Shown here: positions 16,323-24,349 of the stretch, one piece after another
How positions within the stretch are numbered: the first letter of the stretch is position 1
How the letters are laid out: each line of letters opens with the position of its first letter
Assembly (NCBI RefSeq): GCF_000445065.1
Contig: NZ_ATHO01000143.1
Location: forward strand, 1 to 44,716
DNA length: 44,716 nucleotides
Reading direction: 5' to 3'
DNA from: Sphingobium quisquiliarum P25
Lineage (GTDB): Bacteria; Pseudomonadota; Alphaproteobacteria; Sphingomonadales; Sphingomonadaceae
Notes under the pieces: model-generated
What the model saw: only the letters and a program-made list of their open reading frames with translations
Told to the model about the DNA's origin: nothing
Databases searched by the model: none
Translations under genes and position numbers: made by a program

Positions 16323-17378
16323 TCACTCCGCCGCGATCCCCGCAGCCTTGAACATATCCGGGTCGTTCGCCTCATCCGCGTTGGCCGCGTCGCCGGACTT
16401 GAGCTTCTTGCGGCGGTCGAACGCGTCCCAGACCTCGTTCCACTGGCCGCGCGTCGCGCCCTTGGAATATTCGGTGGCGCGGGTTTCGAAGAAGTTGGCG
16501 TGTTCGACGCCGTTCAGCAGCGGGGTCAGCCACGGCAGGGGATGCTCGTCGATCATGTAGATGGGCTTCAAGCCGAGCTGTCCCAGCCGCCAGTCGGCGA
16601 TGTAGCGGACATATTTCTTGATGTCCTTTGGCGTCATGCCGGGAACAGGGCCCATTTCGAAGACGAGGTCGATGAACGCATCCTCGATCCGTACCGTCTT
16701 CTGGCACATATCCATGATGTCGTCCTTGACCGATGCGGTCAGGCAGTCGCGTTCCTTCACGAAGGCGTGGAACAGCTTGATGATGCCTTCGCAATGCAGC
16801 GTCTCGTCGCGCACTGACCAGGTGACGATCTGGCCCATGCCCTTCATCTTGTTGAAGCGCGGGAAGTTCATCAGCATGGCGAAGGAAGCGAAGAGTTGCA
16901 GCCCTTCGGTGAAGCCGCCGAACATGGCGAGCGTCTTGGCGATATCCTCGTCCGTGTCGACGCCGAACTGCGCCAGATAGTCATGCTTGTCCTTCATCTC
17001 CTTATATTGGAGGAAGGCCGAATATTCGGTTTCGGGCATGCCGATCGTGTCGAGCAGATGGCTGTAAGCGGCGATATGCACCGTTTCCATGTTGCTGAAC
17101 GCGGTCAGCATCATCTTGATTTCGGTCGGCTTGAACACGCGGCCATATTTTTCGTGGTAGCAATCCTGCACTTCCACGTCCGCCTGGGTGAAGAAGCGGA
17201 AGATCTGGGTCAGCAGGTTGCGCTCATGATCCGACAGCTTCTGCGCCCAGTCGCGGCAATCCTCCCCCAGCGGCACTTCTTCGGGCAGCCAGTGGAGCTG
17301 CTGCTGGCGCTTCCAATATTCATAGGCCCAGGGATATTCGAAAGGCTTGTAGACCTTGCTGGCTTGAAGAAGGGGCAT
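16323..17378 (-). CDS. nrdB: Class I ribonucleotide reductase subunit beta
   Basis: 351 residues from ATG 17378 (MPLLQASKVYKPF); the frame is open to 17411 but the conserved family start is this one. NrdB houses the diiron-tyrosyl radical that drives reduction of ribonucleoside diphosphates by NrdA. All ligands align with E. coli NrdB: Asp67, Glu98, His101, Glu158, Glu192, His195; the radical Tyr is Tyr105, four residues after His101. There is no N-terminal ATP-cone. The gene is downstream of nrdA but separated from it by an opposite-strand DUF2171 gene, so it may have its own promoter in 17379-17773 or depend on read-through. Confidence 0.95.
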   Translation of the reverse strand: MPLLQASKVYKPFEYPWAYEYWKRQQQLHWLPEEVPLGEDCRDWAQKLSDHERNLLTQIFRFFTQADVEVQDCYHEKYGRVFKPTEIKMMLTAFSNMETVHIAAYSHLLDTIGMPETEYSAFLQYKEMKDKHDYLAQFGVDTDEDIAKTLAMFGGFTEGLQLFASFAMLMNFPRFNKMKGMGQIVTWSVRDETLHCEGIIKLFHAFVKERDCLTASVKDDIMDMCQKTVRIEDAFIDLVFEMGPVPGMTPKDIKKYVRYIADWRLGQLGLKPIYMIDEHPLPWLTPLLNGVEHANFFETRATEYSKGATRGQWNEVWDAFDRRKKLKSGDAANADEANDPDMFKAAGIAAE

Positions 17379-17466
17379 GGGGGTCGGCTCCGAATTAATG
17401 GATAAGCGCAACCTGCGCGGGCGCGGAACGTTGAGGTCCCGTCATTCCCGGCACAGGAGCAATATG

Positions 17467-17721
17467 ATGGTTGATCTGAGCAGCATCAAGGAACATGCCG
17501 ATATTATCGGCGCTGATGGCGTCCATGTCGGCACTGTCGATCATGTCGAGGGCGATCGTATCAAGCTGATCAAGGCGGACAGCGGCCAGGGTAGTCACGC
17601 CGGGCATCATCATTATATCAGCAAGGGATTGATCGCCGGGGTTGATGAGGACGGCACCGTAAGGCTGTCTGCGACTGGGGCCAACGCCGTCCTCTTTGAA
17701 GAGGAAAAGGACGAGCGGTGA
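17467..17721 (+). CDS. DUF2171 protein
   Basis: 84 residues. The DUF2171 pattern is clear: IKEHADIIGADGVHVGTVDHV, then KLIKADSG, and an H-rich turn (HAGHHHYISKGLI) followed by VDEDGTVRLSATG. The fold is PRC-barrel-like; the function is unknown. ATG 17467 gives a 7-base spacing from AGGAG; ATG 17464 would be only 4 away. It lies in opposite orientation between nrdA and nrdB, so transcription from nrdA into nrdB would produce antisense to it. A strong hairpin at 17727-17759 follows its stop. Confidence 0.85.
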   Translation: MVDLSSIKEHADIIGADGVHVGTVDHVEGDRIKLIKADSGQGSHAGHHHYISKGLIAGVDEDGTVRLSATGANAVLFEEEKDER

Positions 17722-17726
17722 TTGTG

Positions 17727-17759
17727 TGGGCGCGGACGGCGTTGCCGCCGCCGCGCCCA
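17727..17759. terminator. Hairpin between convergent DUF2171 and nrdA
   Basis: A 9-bp outer stem (TGGGCGCGG / CCGCGCCCA) and, after a one-base bulge, a 5-bp inner stem enclose the loop TTGC. Neither side has a T run, so it may be a weak or factor-dependent terminator, or protect the 3' ends. It lies between the DUF2171 stop (17721) and the nrdA stop (17774). Confidence 0.5.
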
Positions 17760-17773
17760 TCCCCCCCATTAGC

Positions 17774-19711
17774 TCATTGGCACGCAAGGCACTCGTCATA
17801 GTCCGTGCTTCCCCCGCCCAGCTCGAATTTCGGTGCGTCGATGGTGTTGTCGGCCTCCACCCCGCCTGCGAAACCGGCGCGCTGCACTGATTTCGACCGC
17901 AGATAGTAGAGCGACTTGATGCCCAGTTCCCAGGCGCGGAAGTGGAGCATCATCAGGTCCCACTTTTCCACGTCCGCCGGGATGAACAGGTTCAGCGACT
18001 GCGCCTGATCGATGAAGGGCGTGCGGTCGGCCGCGAGTTCGAGCAGCCAGCGCTGGTCGATTTCGAAGCTGGTCTTGAACGTGTCCTTCTCCTCCTGGCT
18101 CAGGAAGTCGAGATGCTGGACGGACCCGCCGCGCTCCAGAATCGTGTTCCAGACGTTGGTCGAATCCTTCGACTTTTCGCGCAGGATCTTTTCCAGATAG
18201 GGGTTCTTCACCACGAAGCTGCCGGACAGAGTCTTGTGGGTGTAGATGTTCGCCGGGATCGGCTCGATGCAGGCGCTAGTGCCGCCGCAGATGATGCTGA
18301 TCGACGCGGTGGGCGCGATCGCCATCTTGCAGGAAAAGCGCTCCATCACGCCCATGTCGGCGGCGTCCGGGCAGGGACCGCGCTCGACCGCAAGCTGCAT
18401 CGAGGCTTCGTTCACCTTCTCGTTGATATGCTTGAAGATGCGCAGGTTCCAGCTCTTGGCCATCGCCCCTTCGAAGGGAAGACCCCGCGCCTGGAGGAAG
18501 GAGTGGAAGCCCATGACGCCAAGGCCCACCGACCGTTCACGCGCCGCCGAATATTTCGCCCGCGCCATTTCGTCCGGCGCGCGGTCGATATAATCCTGGA
18601 GCACATTGTCGAGGAAGCGCATGACATCCTCGACAAAGACGGGGTCCCTGTTCCATTCGTCCCAAGTTTCCAGGTTCAGGGACGAAAGGCAGCAGACCGC
18701 CGTCCGGTCGTTGCCGAGATGGTCGCGACCCGTCGGCAAGGTAATTTCCGAACAGAGGTTCGAGGTGGAAACCTTGAGCCCCAGTTCACGATGATGCTTG
18801 GGCATCATGTTGTTCACGGTGTCGGAAAAGACGATATAGGGCTCGCCCGTCGCCAGCCGGGTTTCCACCAGCTTCTGGAACAGGCTGCGCGCGTCCACGG
18901 TGCCGCGCACGGAACCGTCCTTGGGCGATTTCAGCTGGAACTCGCTGCCGTTGCGCACCGCTTCCATGAACTCGTCGGTCAGCAGCACGCCATGGTGGAG
19001 GTTGAGCGCCTTGCGGTTAAAGTCGCCCGAAGGCTTGCGGATCTCCAGGAACTCCTCGATCTCCGGGTGGGAGATGTCGAGATAGCAGGCCGCCGAACCA
19101 CGGCGCAGCGAGCCCTGGCTGATCGCCAGAGTCAGGCTGTCCATCACCCGGACGAAGGGGATGATGCCGCTGGTCTTGCCGTTGAGGCCCACCGGCTCCC
19201 CAATGCCGCGCACGCTGCCCCAATAGGTGCCGATGCCGCCGCCGCGCGAGGCGAGCCACACATTTTCGTTCCAGGTGTTGACGATGCCTTCCAGGCTGTC
19301 GTCGACGCTGTTGAGATAGCAGCTGATGGGCAGGCCGCGCCCGGTGCCGCCGTTGGACAGCACCGGCGTCGCGGGCATGAACCACAGGCGCGAGATATAG
19401 TCATAAACGCGCTGGGCATGGGCCTGATCATCGGCATAAGCGGCCGCGACGCGGGCGAACAGATCCTGATAGGATTCGCCGGGCAGCAGATAGCGGTCCT
19501 TCAGCGTGTCCTTGCCGAATTCGGTCAGCAGCGCGTCGCGGCTGTCGTCGGTGACCACGTCGAACCGGCGCGCCTGAATGGACGAAGAGGAAGGCGCGGG
19601 GGGCGCCTTGGCTGGCGCAGCCTTCTTCTTTTCCGCCACCGTTTCCACCACTTCGTCGATTACCGTCGCCACGTCGTCTGCACCTGTTTGTTCGCTGTCA
19701 CGAAAATCCAT
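17774..19711 (-). CDS. nrdA: Class I ribonucleotide reductase subunit alpha
   Basis: 645 residues, shorter than E. coli NrdA (761). It reduces ribonucleoside diphosphates to deoxy forms using the NrdB radical. The active-site triad is NLCSE (Asn318, Cys320, Glu322); redox cysteines are Cys131 (PISCYL) and Cys340/341, and the C-terminal shuttle pair is Cys641/Cys644 in the tail ECLACQ. The first ~48 residues are an Ala/Pro/Lys-rich linker and no ATP-cone is present, so the usual overall activity switch is missing. Upstream lies a 538-bp gap with a DnaA-box cluster. The gene heads leftward towards the DUF2171 and nrdB region. Confidence 0.95.
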   Translation of the reverse strand: MDFRDSEQTGADDVATVIDEVVETVAEKKKAAPAKAPPAPSSSSIQARRFDVVTDDSRDALLTEFGKDTLKDRYLLPGESYQDLFARVAAAYADDQAHAQRVYDYISRLWFMPATPVLSNGGTGRGLPISCYLNSVDDSLEGIVNTWNENVWLASRGGGIGTYWGSVRGIGEPVGLNGKTSGIIPFVRVMDSLTLAISQGSLRRGSAACYLDISHPEIEEFLEIRKPSGDFNRKALNLHHGVLLTDEFMEAVRNGSEFQLKSPKDGSVRGTVDARSLFQKLVETRLATGEPYIVFSDTVNNMMPKHHRELGLKVSTSNLCSEITLPTGRDHLGNDRTAVCCLSSLNLETWDEWNRDPVFVEDVMRFLDNVLQDYIDRAPDEMARAKYSAARERSVGLGVMGFHSFLQARGLPFEGAMAKSWNLRIFKHINEKVNEASMQLAVERGPCPDAADMGVMERFSCKMAIAPTASISIICGGTSACIEPIPANIYTHKTLSGSFVVKNPYLEKILREKSKDSTNVWNTILERGGSVQHLDFLSQEEKDTFKTSFEIDQRWLLELAADRTPFIDQAQSLNLFIPADVEKWDLMMLHFRAWELGIKSLYYLRSKSVQRAGFAGGVEADNTIDAPKFELGGGSTDYDECLACQ

Positions 19712-20130
19712 CCGAGCCCCCGAATGTTCCTGTTCCGTTCGATTCGGTCAAGCCTCTGATTGGAAGGCTTGCCGGACCGGCAGCGGGGCTCGCCAGCAGC
19801 GGATCGAATGGGACGAAACGTCCCTCGCCCGGAAAATGGTCCGGCCGTGCAATCACAATCTGTTGGGTAACCCCCGTTAACCTGATACAAGGGATAGTGC
19901 CACAGCTTCTTTTGCTTGCAAGAGGGTAAATGACGGTACGAGGACTCTGCGCGGCGGATTGGATGGCATTTGCGTGACAGGGCGCGCTCCTGCATCGCAG
20001 CGACGCGCGGACTTCCGGCGCTCCTGCAAAAGGCAAGGGAAACAAATTGAGAACGAAAATAATTTCCGCTTGTCCGCCAAATCAGCGCGATCAGGTCAAC
20101 AGGCTTGTCCCTTTCCGCTAAGGATGGTGG
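19712..20130. other. Long nrdA leader/promoter region
   Basis: The stretch holds no convincing gene. It contains two GANTC sites (CcrM-type methylation targets: GATTC near 19740, GACTC near 19943), a short hairpin GGGACGAAACGTCCC near 19808, and an AT-rich patch around 20040-20070. Either the nrdA promoter is far upstream, giving a long leader, or it lies in the first 200 bp; a clear -35/-10 pair was not found. Confidence 0.4.
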
Positions 20131-20177
20131 TTATCCACCGGCTTATCCACAATCTGATGTGGATCAACTGTGGATGA
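20131..20177. promoter_or_regulatory. Cluster of four DnaA boxes
   Basis: Four 9-mers match TTATCCACA or its complement: TTATCCACC (20131-20139, one mismatch), TTATCCACA (20143-20151, perfect), TGTGGATCA (20158-20166, one mismatch, reverse) and TGTGGATGA (20169-20177, one mismatch, reverse). The inner two form a dyad. The cluster lies 73 bp before the GST start and 420 bp from nrdA, with an AT-rich patch about 70 bp to its left. DnaA control of nrdAB is known in E. coli. The array could also be part of an origin or a DnaA-titration site. Confidence 0.75.
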
Positions 20178-20249
20178 GCCGTAGCCCGCAAAGCATGGTA
20201 AGAAGCGCCAATCCGCCACGCACGGCGCGCGAAAGAGAGGCAGAGCCCC

Positions 20250-20894
20250 ATGATTCTCTATTATCACCCCCTCTCCTCCTATTGCTGGAAGGTGCTGATC
20301 GCCCTTTACGAAAATGAGACGCCTTTCGAGCGCAGGATGATGGAGGAGCCGGGCGTGGCGGAGGCGTGGCTGGCGCTCTGGCCCATCGGCAAATTCCCGG
20401 TGCTGCGCGCCGAGGCGCGCGGGCAGACGGTGGCCGAAGCGAGCATCATCATCGAATATCTGGGGCAGCAATGCCCCGGCCCATTCCGCCCGCTTCCTGA
20501 GGATCCGGCGGAGGCGCTGGAGGTGCGGCTGATGGACCGGCTGTTCGACAATTATGTGATGACGCCGATGCAGAAGATCGTCGCCGACCGGCTGCGGGCG
20601 GAGGACGCGCGCGACGTGCAGGGCGTGGGCGAGGCGCGCATCCTGCTGGGCAAGGCCTATGCCATGCTGGAGGAGCGGATCGGCGCGCGGCGATGGGCGG
20701 CGGGGGATGATTTCACGCTGGCGGACTGCGCCGCCGCCCCGGCCCTTTTTTACGCGGACAAGGTGGAGCCGATGCGCGGCGGCTTTCCGGCGCTGGCCGC
20801 CTATCTCGACCGGCTGGAGGCGCGGGCGAGCTTTGCACGGGTGCTGGAGGAAAAGCAGCCCTGGTGGCCTATGTTCCCCTATGCCGGCGGATAG
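20250..20894 (+). CDS. Glutathione S-transferase family protein
   Basis: 214 residues. The N-terminal thioredoxin-like domain begins MILYYHPLSSYCWKVLIAL, with a Ser/Tyr/Cys cluster at the position where GSTs activate the glutathione thiol. WPIGKFPVL supplies the cis-proline, and VAEASIIIEYL is the glutathione gamma-glutamyl binding turn. A helical C-terminal domain follows, with the N-capping motif DFTLADCAAAPAL. GSTs conjugate or reduce electrophiles or isomerise substrates; the substrate here is unknown. Its promoter must lie near or within the DnaA-box cluster. Confidence 0.88.
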   Translation: MILYYHPLSSYCWKVLIALYENETPFERRMMEEPGVAEAWLALWPIGKFPVLRAEARGQTVAEASIIIEYLGQQCPGPFRPLPEDPAEALEVRLMDRLFDNYVMTPMQKIVADRLRAEDARDVQGVGEARILLGKAYAMLEERIGARRWAAGDDFTLADCAAAPALFYADKVEPMRGGFPALAAYLDRLEARASFARVLEEKQPWWPMFPYAGG

Positions 20895-20913
20895 CTCGCT
20901 GGACTCGGGGCCA

Positions 20914-20973
20914 AATCCCTATTAGCCGCGCGGGCGAGGACCCGCCGTGCAGGGCGGGCGCAAGATAGGGATT
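20914..20973 (+). promoter_or_regulatory. Structured leader just upstream of fumarase
   Basis: AATCCCTAT (20914-20922) pairs with ATAGGGATT (20965-20973), with one further G-U pair inside, to close a 40-base GC-rich interior. The interior holds a hairpin CCCGCC/GGCGGG (20941-20946 with 20953-20958); the CCCGCC strand could instead pair with an upstream GCGCGG. The right outer arm carries AGGG and ends 7 bases before the fumarase ATG, next to a second AGGG. It could gate ribosome binding. It does not match a riboswitch class I know. Confidence 0.5.
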
Positions 20974-20980
20974 AGGGTAG

Positions 20981-22501
20981 ATGACCGTCATCAAGACCGC
21001 CGACCTGATCGAGAGCGTCGCCGACGCGCTCCAGTTCATCAGCTATTATCATCCGATGGATTATATCCGCGCGCTGGGCAAAGCCTATGAGGCGGAAGCC
21101 AATCCGGCGGCCAAGGACGCCATCGCCCAGATCCTGACCAACAGCCGCATGTGCGCCGAAGGGCACCGCCCGATCTGCCAGGACACCGGCATCGTCAACG
21201 TCTTCATCAAATGGGGCATGGATTGCCGCCTGGACGACAACAGCCGCTCCATGCAGGAGGTCGTCGATGAAGGCGTGCGCCGCGCCTATCTGAACCCGGA
21301 AAACCGCCTGCGCGCCTCGATCCTGAAGGACCCCGCCTTTTCGCGCCAGAATACGAAGGACAACACGCCCTGCGTGCTGAATGTCGAAATGGTGCCGGGC
21401 AACAAGGTGACGGTGGATGTCGCGGCCAAGGGCGGCGGTTCCGAAAACAAGACCAAGTTCAAGATGATGAACCCCAGCGATTCGATCGTCGACTGGGTGC
21501 TGGAGATGGTGCCGCAGATGGGCGCTGGCTGGTGCCCGCCCGGCATGCTGGGCATCGGCATCGGCGGCACGGCGGAAAAGGCGGTGGCGCTGGCCAAGGA
21601 AAGCCTGATGGACCCGATCGACATGGGCGAGTTGAAGGCGCGCGGGCCGCAGAACAAGATCGAGGAACTGCGCATCGAACTGTATGACAAGGTGAACGCG
21701 CTCGGCATCGGCGCGCAGGGCCTGGGTGGCCTTGCCACCGTGCTCGACGTCAAGATCCACGACTATCCCTGCCATGCGGCGGGCAAGCCGGTCGCGATGA
21801 TCCCGAACTGCGCTGCGACCCGCCACGCGCATTTCACCCTCGACGGTTCCGGCCCGGCCTATCTGGAAGCGCCCAAGCTGTCCGAATGGCCGCAGGTCGA
21901 TTGGAAGCCCAGCAAGGAAGCGATCCGCGTCGATCTCGACACTCTGACGCCCGATATCGTGCAGAGCTGGAAGCATGGCGACCGCCTGCTGCTGAACGGC
22001 AAGATGCTGACCGGCCGCGACGCCGCGCACAAGCGTATCCAGGACATGCTGGCCAAGGGCGAGCCCCTGCCGGTCGATTTCAAGGGCCGCGTCATCTATT
22101 ATGTCGGCCCGGTCGATCCGGTGCGCGACGAAGTGGTCGGCCCCGCTGGCCCCACCACCGCGACGCGCATGGACAAGTTCATGGACATGATGCTGGAACA
22201 GGGCCTCGCCGCCTGCGTCGGCAAGGCGGAACGCGGCCCGGCCGCGACCGACAGCATCGCCAGGCACAAGAGCGCCTATCTGATGGCGGTGGGCGGCGCG
22301 GCCTATCTCGTCGCCCGCGCGATCAAGGGCGCGAAGGTCGTCGGCTTCGAAGACCTTGGCATGGAAGCCATCTATGAGTTCGAGGTGCAGGACATGCCCG
22401 TCACCGTCGCCGTCGATAGCGAAGGCCAGAACGTCCACCGCCTCGCCCCGCTGGTCTGGCAGGAAAAGATCAGGAAGGAAGGCCTTCTCGAAAAGGCATG
22501 A
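20981..22501 (+). CDS. Fumarate hydratase, class I ([4Fe-4S])
   Basis: 506 residues. It interconverts fumarate and malate in the TCA cycle. This is the oxygen-sensitive iron-sulphur form: Cys66 (RPICQDTG), Cys185 (GWCPPGMLGIGIGG) and Cys277 (IPNCAATRH) have spacings close to those of the three cluster ligands of E. coli FumA. The C-terminal beta domain carries GPTTATRMDKFMDMMLEQG and GKAERGP. At 506 residues it is a single-chain FumA-type enzyme, not the two-subunit form. A structured element precedes the ATG, and a REP-like hairpin follows the stop. Confidence 0.94.
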   Translation: MTVIKTADLIESVADALQFISYYHPMDYIRALGKAYEAEANPAAKDAIAQILTNSRMCAEGHRPICQDTGIVNVFIKWGMDCRLDDNSRSMQEVVDEGVRRAYLNPENRLRASILKDPAFSRQNTKDNTPCVLNVEMVPGNKVTVDVAAKGGGSENKTKFKMMNPSDSIVDWVLEMVPQMGAGWCPPGMLGIGIGGTAEKAVALAKESLMDPIDMGELKARGPQNKIEELRIELYDKVNALGIGAQGLGGLATVLDVKIHDYPCHAAGKPVAMIPNCAATRHAHFTLDGSGPAYLEAPKLSEWPQVDWKPSKEAIRVDLDTLTPDIVQSWKHGDRLLLNGKMLTGRDAAHKRIQDMLAKGEPLPVDFKGRVIYYVGPVDPVRDEVVGPAGPTTATRMDKFMDMMLEQGLAACVGKAERGPAATDSIARHKSAYLMAVGGAAYLVARAIKGAKVVGFEDLGMEAIYEFEVQDMPVTVAVDSEGQNVHRLAPLVWQEKIRKEGLLEKA

Positions 22502-22509
22502 TGCTAAAA

Positions 22510-22540
22510 TCATCCCCATCTGGCGATGGGGAGGACCAGC
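22510..22540. repeat. REP-like intergenic palindrome, copy 1
   Basis: TCCCCATC (22513-22520) pairs with GATGGGGA (22525-22532) around TGGC. The right part GATGGGGAGGACCAGC is nearly identical to that at 40227-40242. It lies between the fumarase and EamA genes, and its right arm contains the ribosome binding site of EamA. Confidence 0.6.
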
Positions 22541-22541
22541 T

Positions 22542-23459
22542 GTGATCACCTCGCCCATCTGGCTTCCCGCCGCCCTCGTCGGAGGCGTGACGCAGGCGTG
22601 GCGCACCGCGATCCAGCGGCGGGTCAGCCACAGCTTGTCGCTCAATGCCGCCGGACTGGTCCGCTATCTTTACGGCCTGCCCTTCGCGATCATCCTGCTG
22701 GGCGGCTACCGGCTGCTCTTTGCCGGGCCCTTTCCCCGGCCCGATCCGATGTTCCTGCTCTTTTGCCTGGGCGGCGGGCTGGCGCAGATCATCGCGACCA
22801 ACCTGTTGATCATGGCGTTCGCCCACCGGAATTTCGTCGTCGGCACCGCTTATTCCAAGACGGAAGCGGTGCAGGGCGCACTCCTGTCCTTCCTGTTGAT
22901 GGGGGAGCGGCTGAGCCCGCTCGCCTGGGCGGGCATCGGGTGCGGGGTCGCCGGGGTGATGCTGCTGTCGACCGGCGGCAAGCGCATGGGTCCGGCCGAT
23001 TTCCTGAAAGCGCTTGGCCAGCCCGCCGCGCTGACCGGCATCGCGTCGGGCTTCTTCTTCGCGCTGACCGCCATCGGCATCCGCCGCGCCACGCAGGAGG
23101 TGGGGAGCGACGACGCCATCCTCGCCGCGCTGATCGTGCTGGTCGCGACGCTCGCGCTCCAGATCGTCATGCAGGGCGGCTATCTGCTGCTGCGCGAGCG
23201 GGGGGAGATAGCGCGCGTGTTCAGCACCTGGCGCATATCGGGGCAAGTCGGCCTGCTGTCCGCCCTTGGGTCGGCCTGCTGGTTCACCGGCTTTGCCACC
23301 GCGCCCGTCGCGCTAGTGCGGGTGGTCGGGCAGATCGAGGTCGCCTTCACCCTTGGCTTTGGCCATTTTTATCTGGGCGAGCGAATCGCGCGCAGCGAGA
23401 TCATGGGCCTGCTGCTGGTCGGCGGCGGCGTCATCATGGCGCTTGCGAGCGCTCTCTAG
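22542..23459 (+). CDS. EamA-family (DMT) transporter
   Basis: 305 residues with about ten hydrophobic segments in two repeats of five, the drug/metabolite transporter layout. GTG at 22542 is chosen because GGGGAGGA precedes it by 7 bases; the frame is open further upstream only as a shadow of the fumarase gene. Conserved features include YSKTEAVQGALLSFLLMGE at the end of the first half and PVALVRVVGQIEVAFTLGFGHFYLGER in the second. Substrates of this family range from amino acids to nucleobases and cannot be assigned. The stop shares CTAG with the convergent nnrD stop. The ribosome binding site lies within a REP-like palindrome. Confidence 0.87.
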   Translation: MITSPIWLPAALVGGVTQAWRTAIQRRVSHSLSLNAAGLVRYLYGLPFAIILLGGYRLLFAGPFPRPDPMFLLFCLGGGLAQIIATNLLIMAFAHRNFVVGTAYSKTEAVQGALLSFLLMGERLSPLAWAGIGCGVAGVMLLSTGGKRMGPADFLKALGQPAALTGIASGFFFALTAIGIRRATQEVGSDDAILAALIVLVATLALQIVMQGGYLLLRERGEIARVFSTWRISGQVGLLSALGSACWFTGFATAPVALVRVVGQIEVAFTLGFGHFYLGERIARSEIMGLLLVGGGVIMALASAL

Positions 23460-24349
23460 CCGCGCGCGGCTTCCCCCAGCGCCGGGGGAATGAGCGGCAA
23501 TATCTCCCGCGCCAGAAAGCCGATCTGGCCGATGCGCGAGGCGAGCTGCCGCCCGGCATGACCATGGACCCAGCAGCCCCAGGCGGCGGCGGTGAAAGGG
23601 TCAGCCCCGCGCGCGGCAAGGCCGCCAACGATGCCCGCAAGCACGTCGCCCGAACCGCCCGTCGCCAGCCCGACGCAGCCGCCTTCATGCAGCAGGCACT
23701 CGCCGCCCGGCCCGGCGACGATGCTCTGGTTCGCCTTCAAAAGGACGATCGCGTTGAACTGGCGGGCCACCTCACGGGCGATTGCGGCGGGATCGGCGGC
23801 GATGGCCGCTTCATCCCGGCCGGTCAGGACCGCCATCTCGCCATGATGGGGCGTCATGATCACCCGCCCGCCCTGCCGCGCGATCGCCGATTGCAAGTGG
23901 CGGGCGGAGGTCAGGGCGGCGGCGTCGAGCACGAGCGTCAACGGCGGCTCCATCGCCGACAGGATGCGCGCCACCAGATCGTCGGTCTGGGCGCTGGCGC
24001 TCATCCCCGGCCCCAGGATCAGCGTGTCGCAGCGCGAAAGATGCGTGGCAAGGATGTCCGCGCCTTCCGCCGCGATCTCGCCATCTTCCTGCGCAGGCAG
24101 CGCGATCATCGCCGCTTCGGGCACCAGCACGCCCAGCGACATGGCGGCGGAGCGGACGGTCGCCATCTTCAGCTTTCCCGCGCCCGCGCGCAGGGCGGCC
24201 TCGCCCGTCAGGCGCAGCGCGCCCGGCACGAACTCCGCCCCGCCCGCCACCAGCACGCGGCCGCGGCTGTTCTTGTCGGATGCGCCGTCCGGTTCGGGCA
24301 AGGGATGGGAGCGCAGCCATTGCGCGTCCAGGGGCGGGAGCGGCGTCAT
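23456..24349 (-). CDS. nnrD: ADP/ATP-dependent NAD(P)H-hydrate dehydratase
   Basis: 297 residues, the stand-alone YjeF C-terminal (ribokinase-like) domain. The enzyme dehydrates the damaged cofactor NAD(P)HX back to NAD(P)H using ADP or ATP. Diagnostic segments are the N-terminal GRVLVAGG, GAGKLKMAT, LILGPGM, ITTPHHGE-like MTPHHGEMAVL, LLKANQSIV, and the anion-hole GGSGDVLAG. The NAXE epimerase domain (NnrE) usually found fused or adjacent is not here. The start overlaps the stop of the histidine phosphatase upstream by four bases (ATGA), so they are co-translated. Confidence 0.92.
   Translation of the reverse strand: MTPLPPLDAQWLRSHPLPEPDGASDKNSRGRVLVAGGAEFVPGALRLTGEAALRAGAGKLKMATVRSAAMSLGVLVPEAAMIALPAQEDGEIAAEGADILATHLSRCDTLILGPGMSASAQTDDLVARILSAMEPPLTLVLDAAALTSARHLQSAIARQGGRVIMTPHHGEMAVLTGRDEAAIAADPAAIAREVARQFNAIVLLKANQSIVAGPGGECLLHEGGCVGLATGGSGDVLAGIVGGLAARGADPFTAAAWGCWVHGHAGRQLASRIGQIGFLAREILPLIPPALGEAARG

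Noticed and set aside
17942..19759. 605-codon plus-strand ORF opposite nrdA
   Set aside because: Antisense shadow; NrdA motifs are complete on the minus strand.
20147..20162. NrdR box (CCACAATCTGATGTGG) upstream of nrdA
   Set aside because: It matches the NrdR consensus at 12 of 16 positions, but NrdR boxes come in pairs about 31 bp apart and no second box is there; the sequence is better explained by two facing DnaA boxes.
20131..20250. Chromosomal origin of replication
   Set aside because: DnaA boxes and an AT-rich patch are present, but dnaA, hemE, parAB or other usual origin neighbours are absent and strand skew cannot be judged here; kept only as a possibility in the finding.
20972..22645. 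557-codon minus-strand ORF opposite fumarase
   Set aside because: Antisense shadow of a fumarase with all three cluster cysteines.
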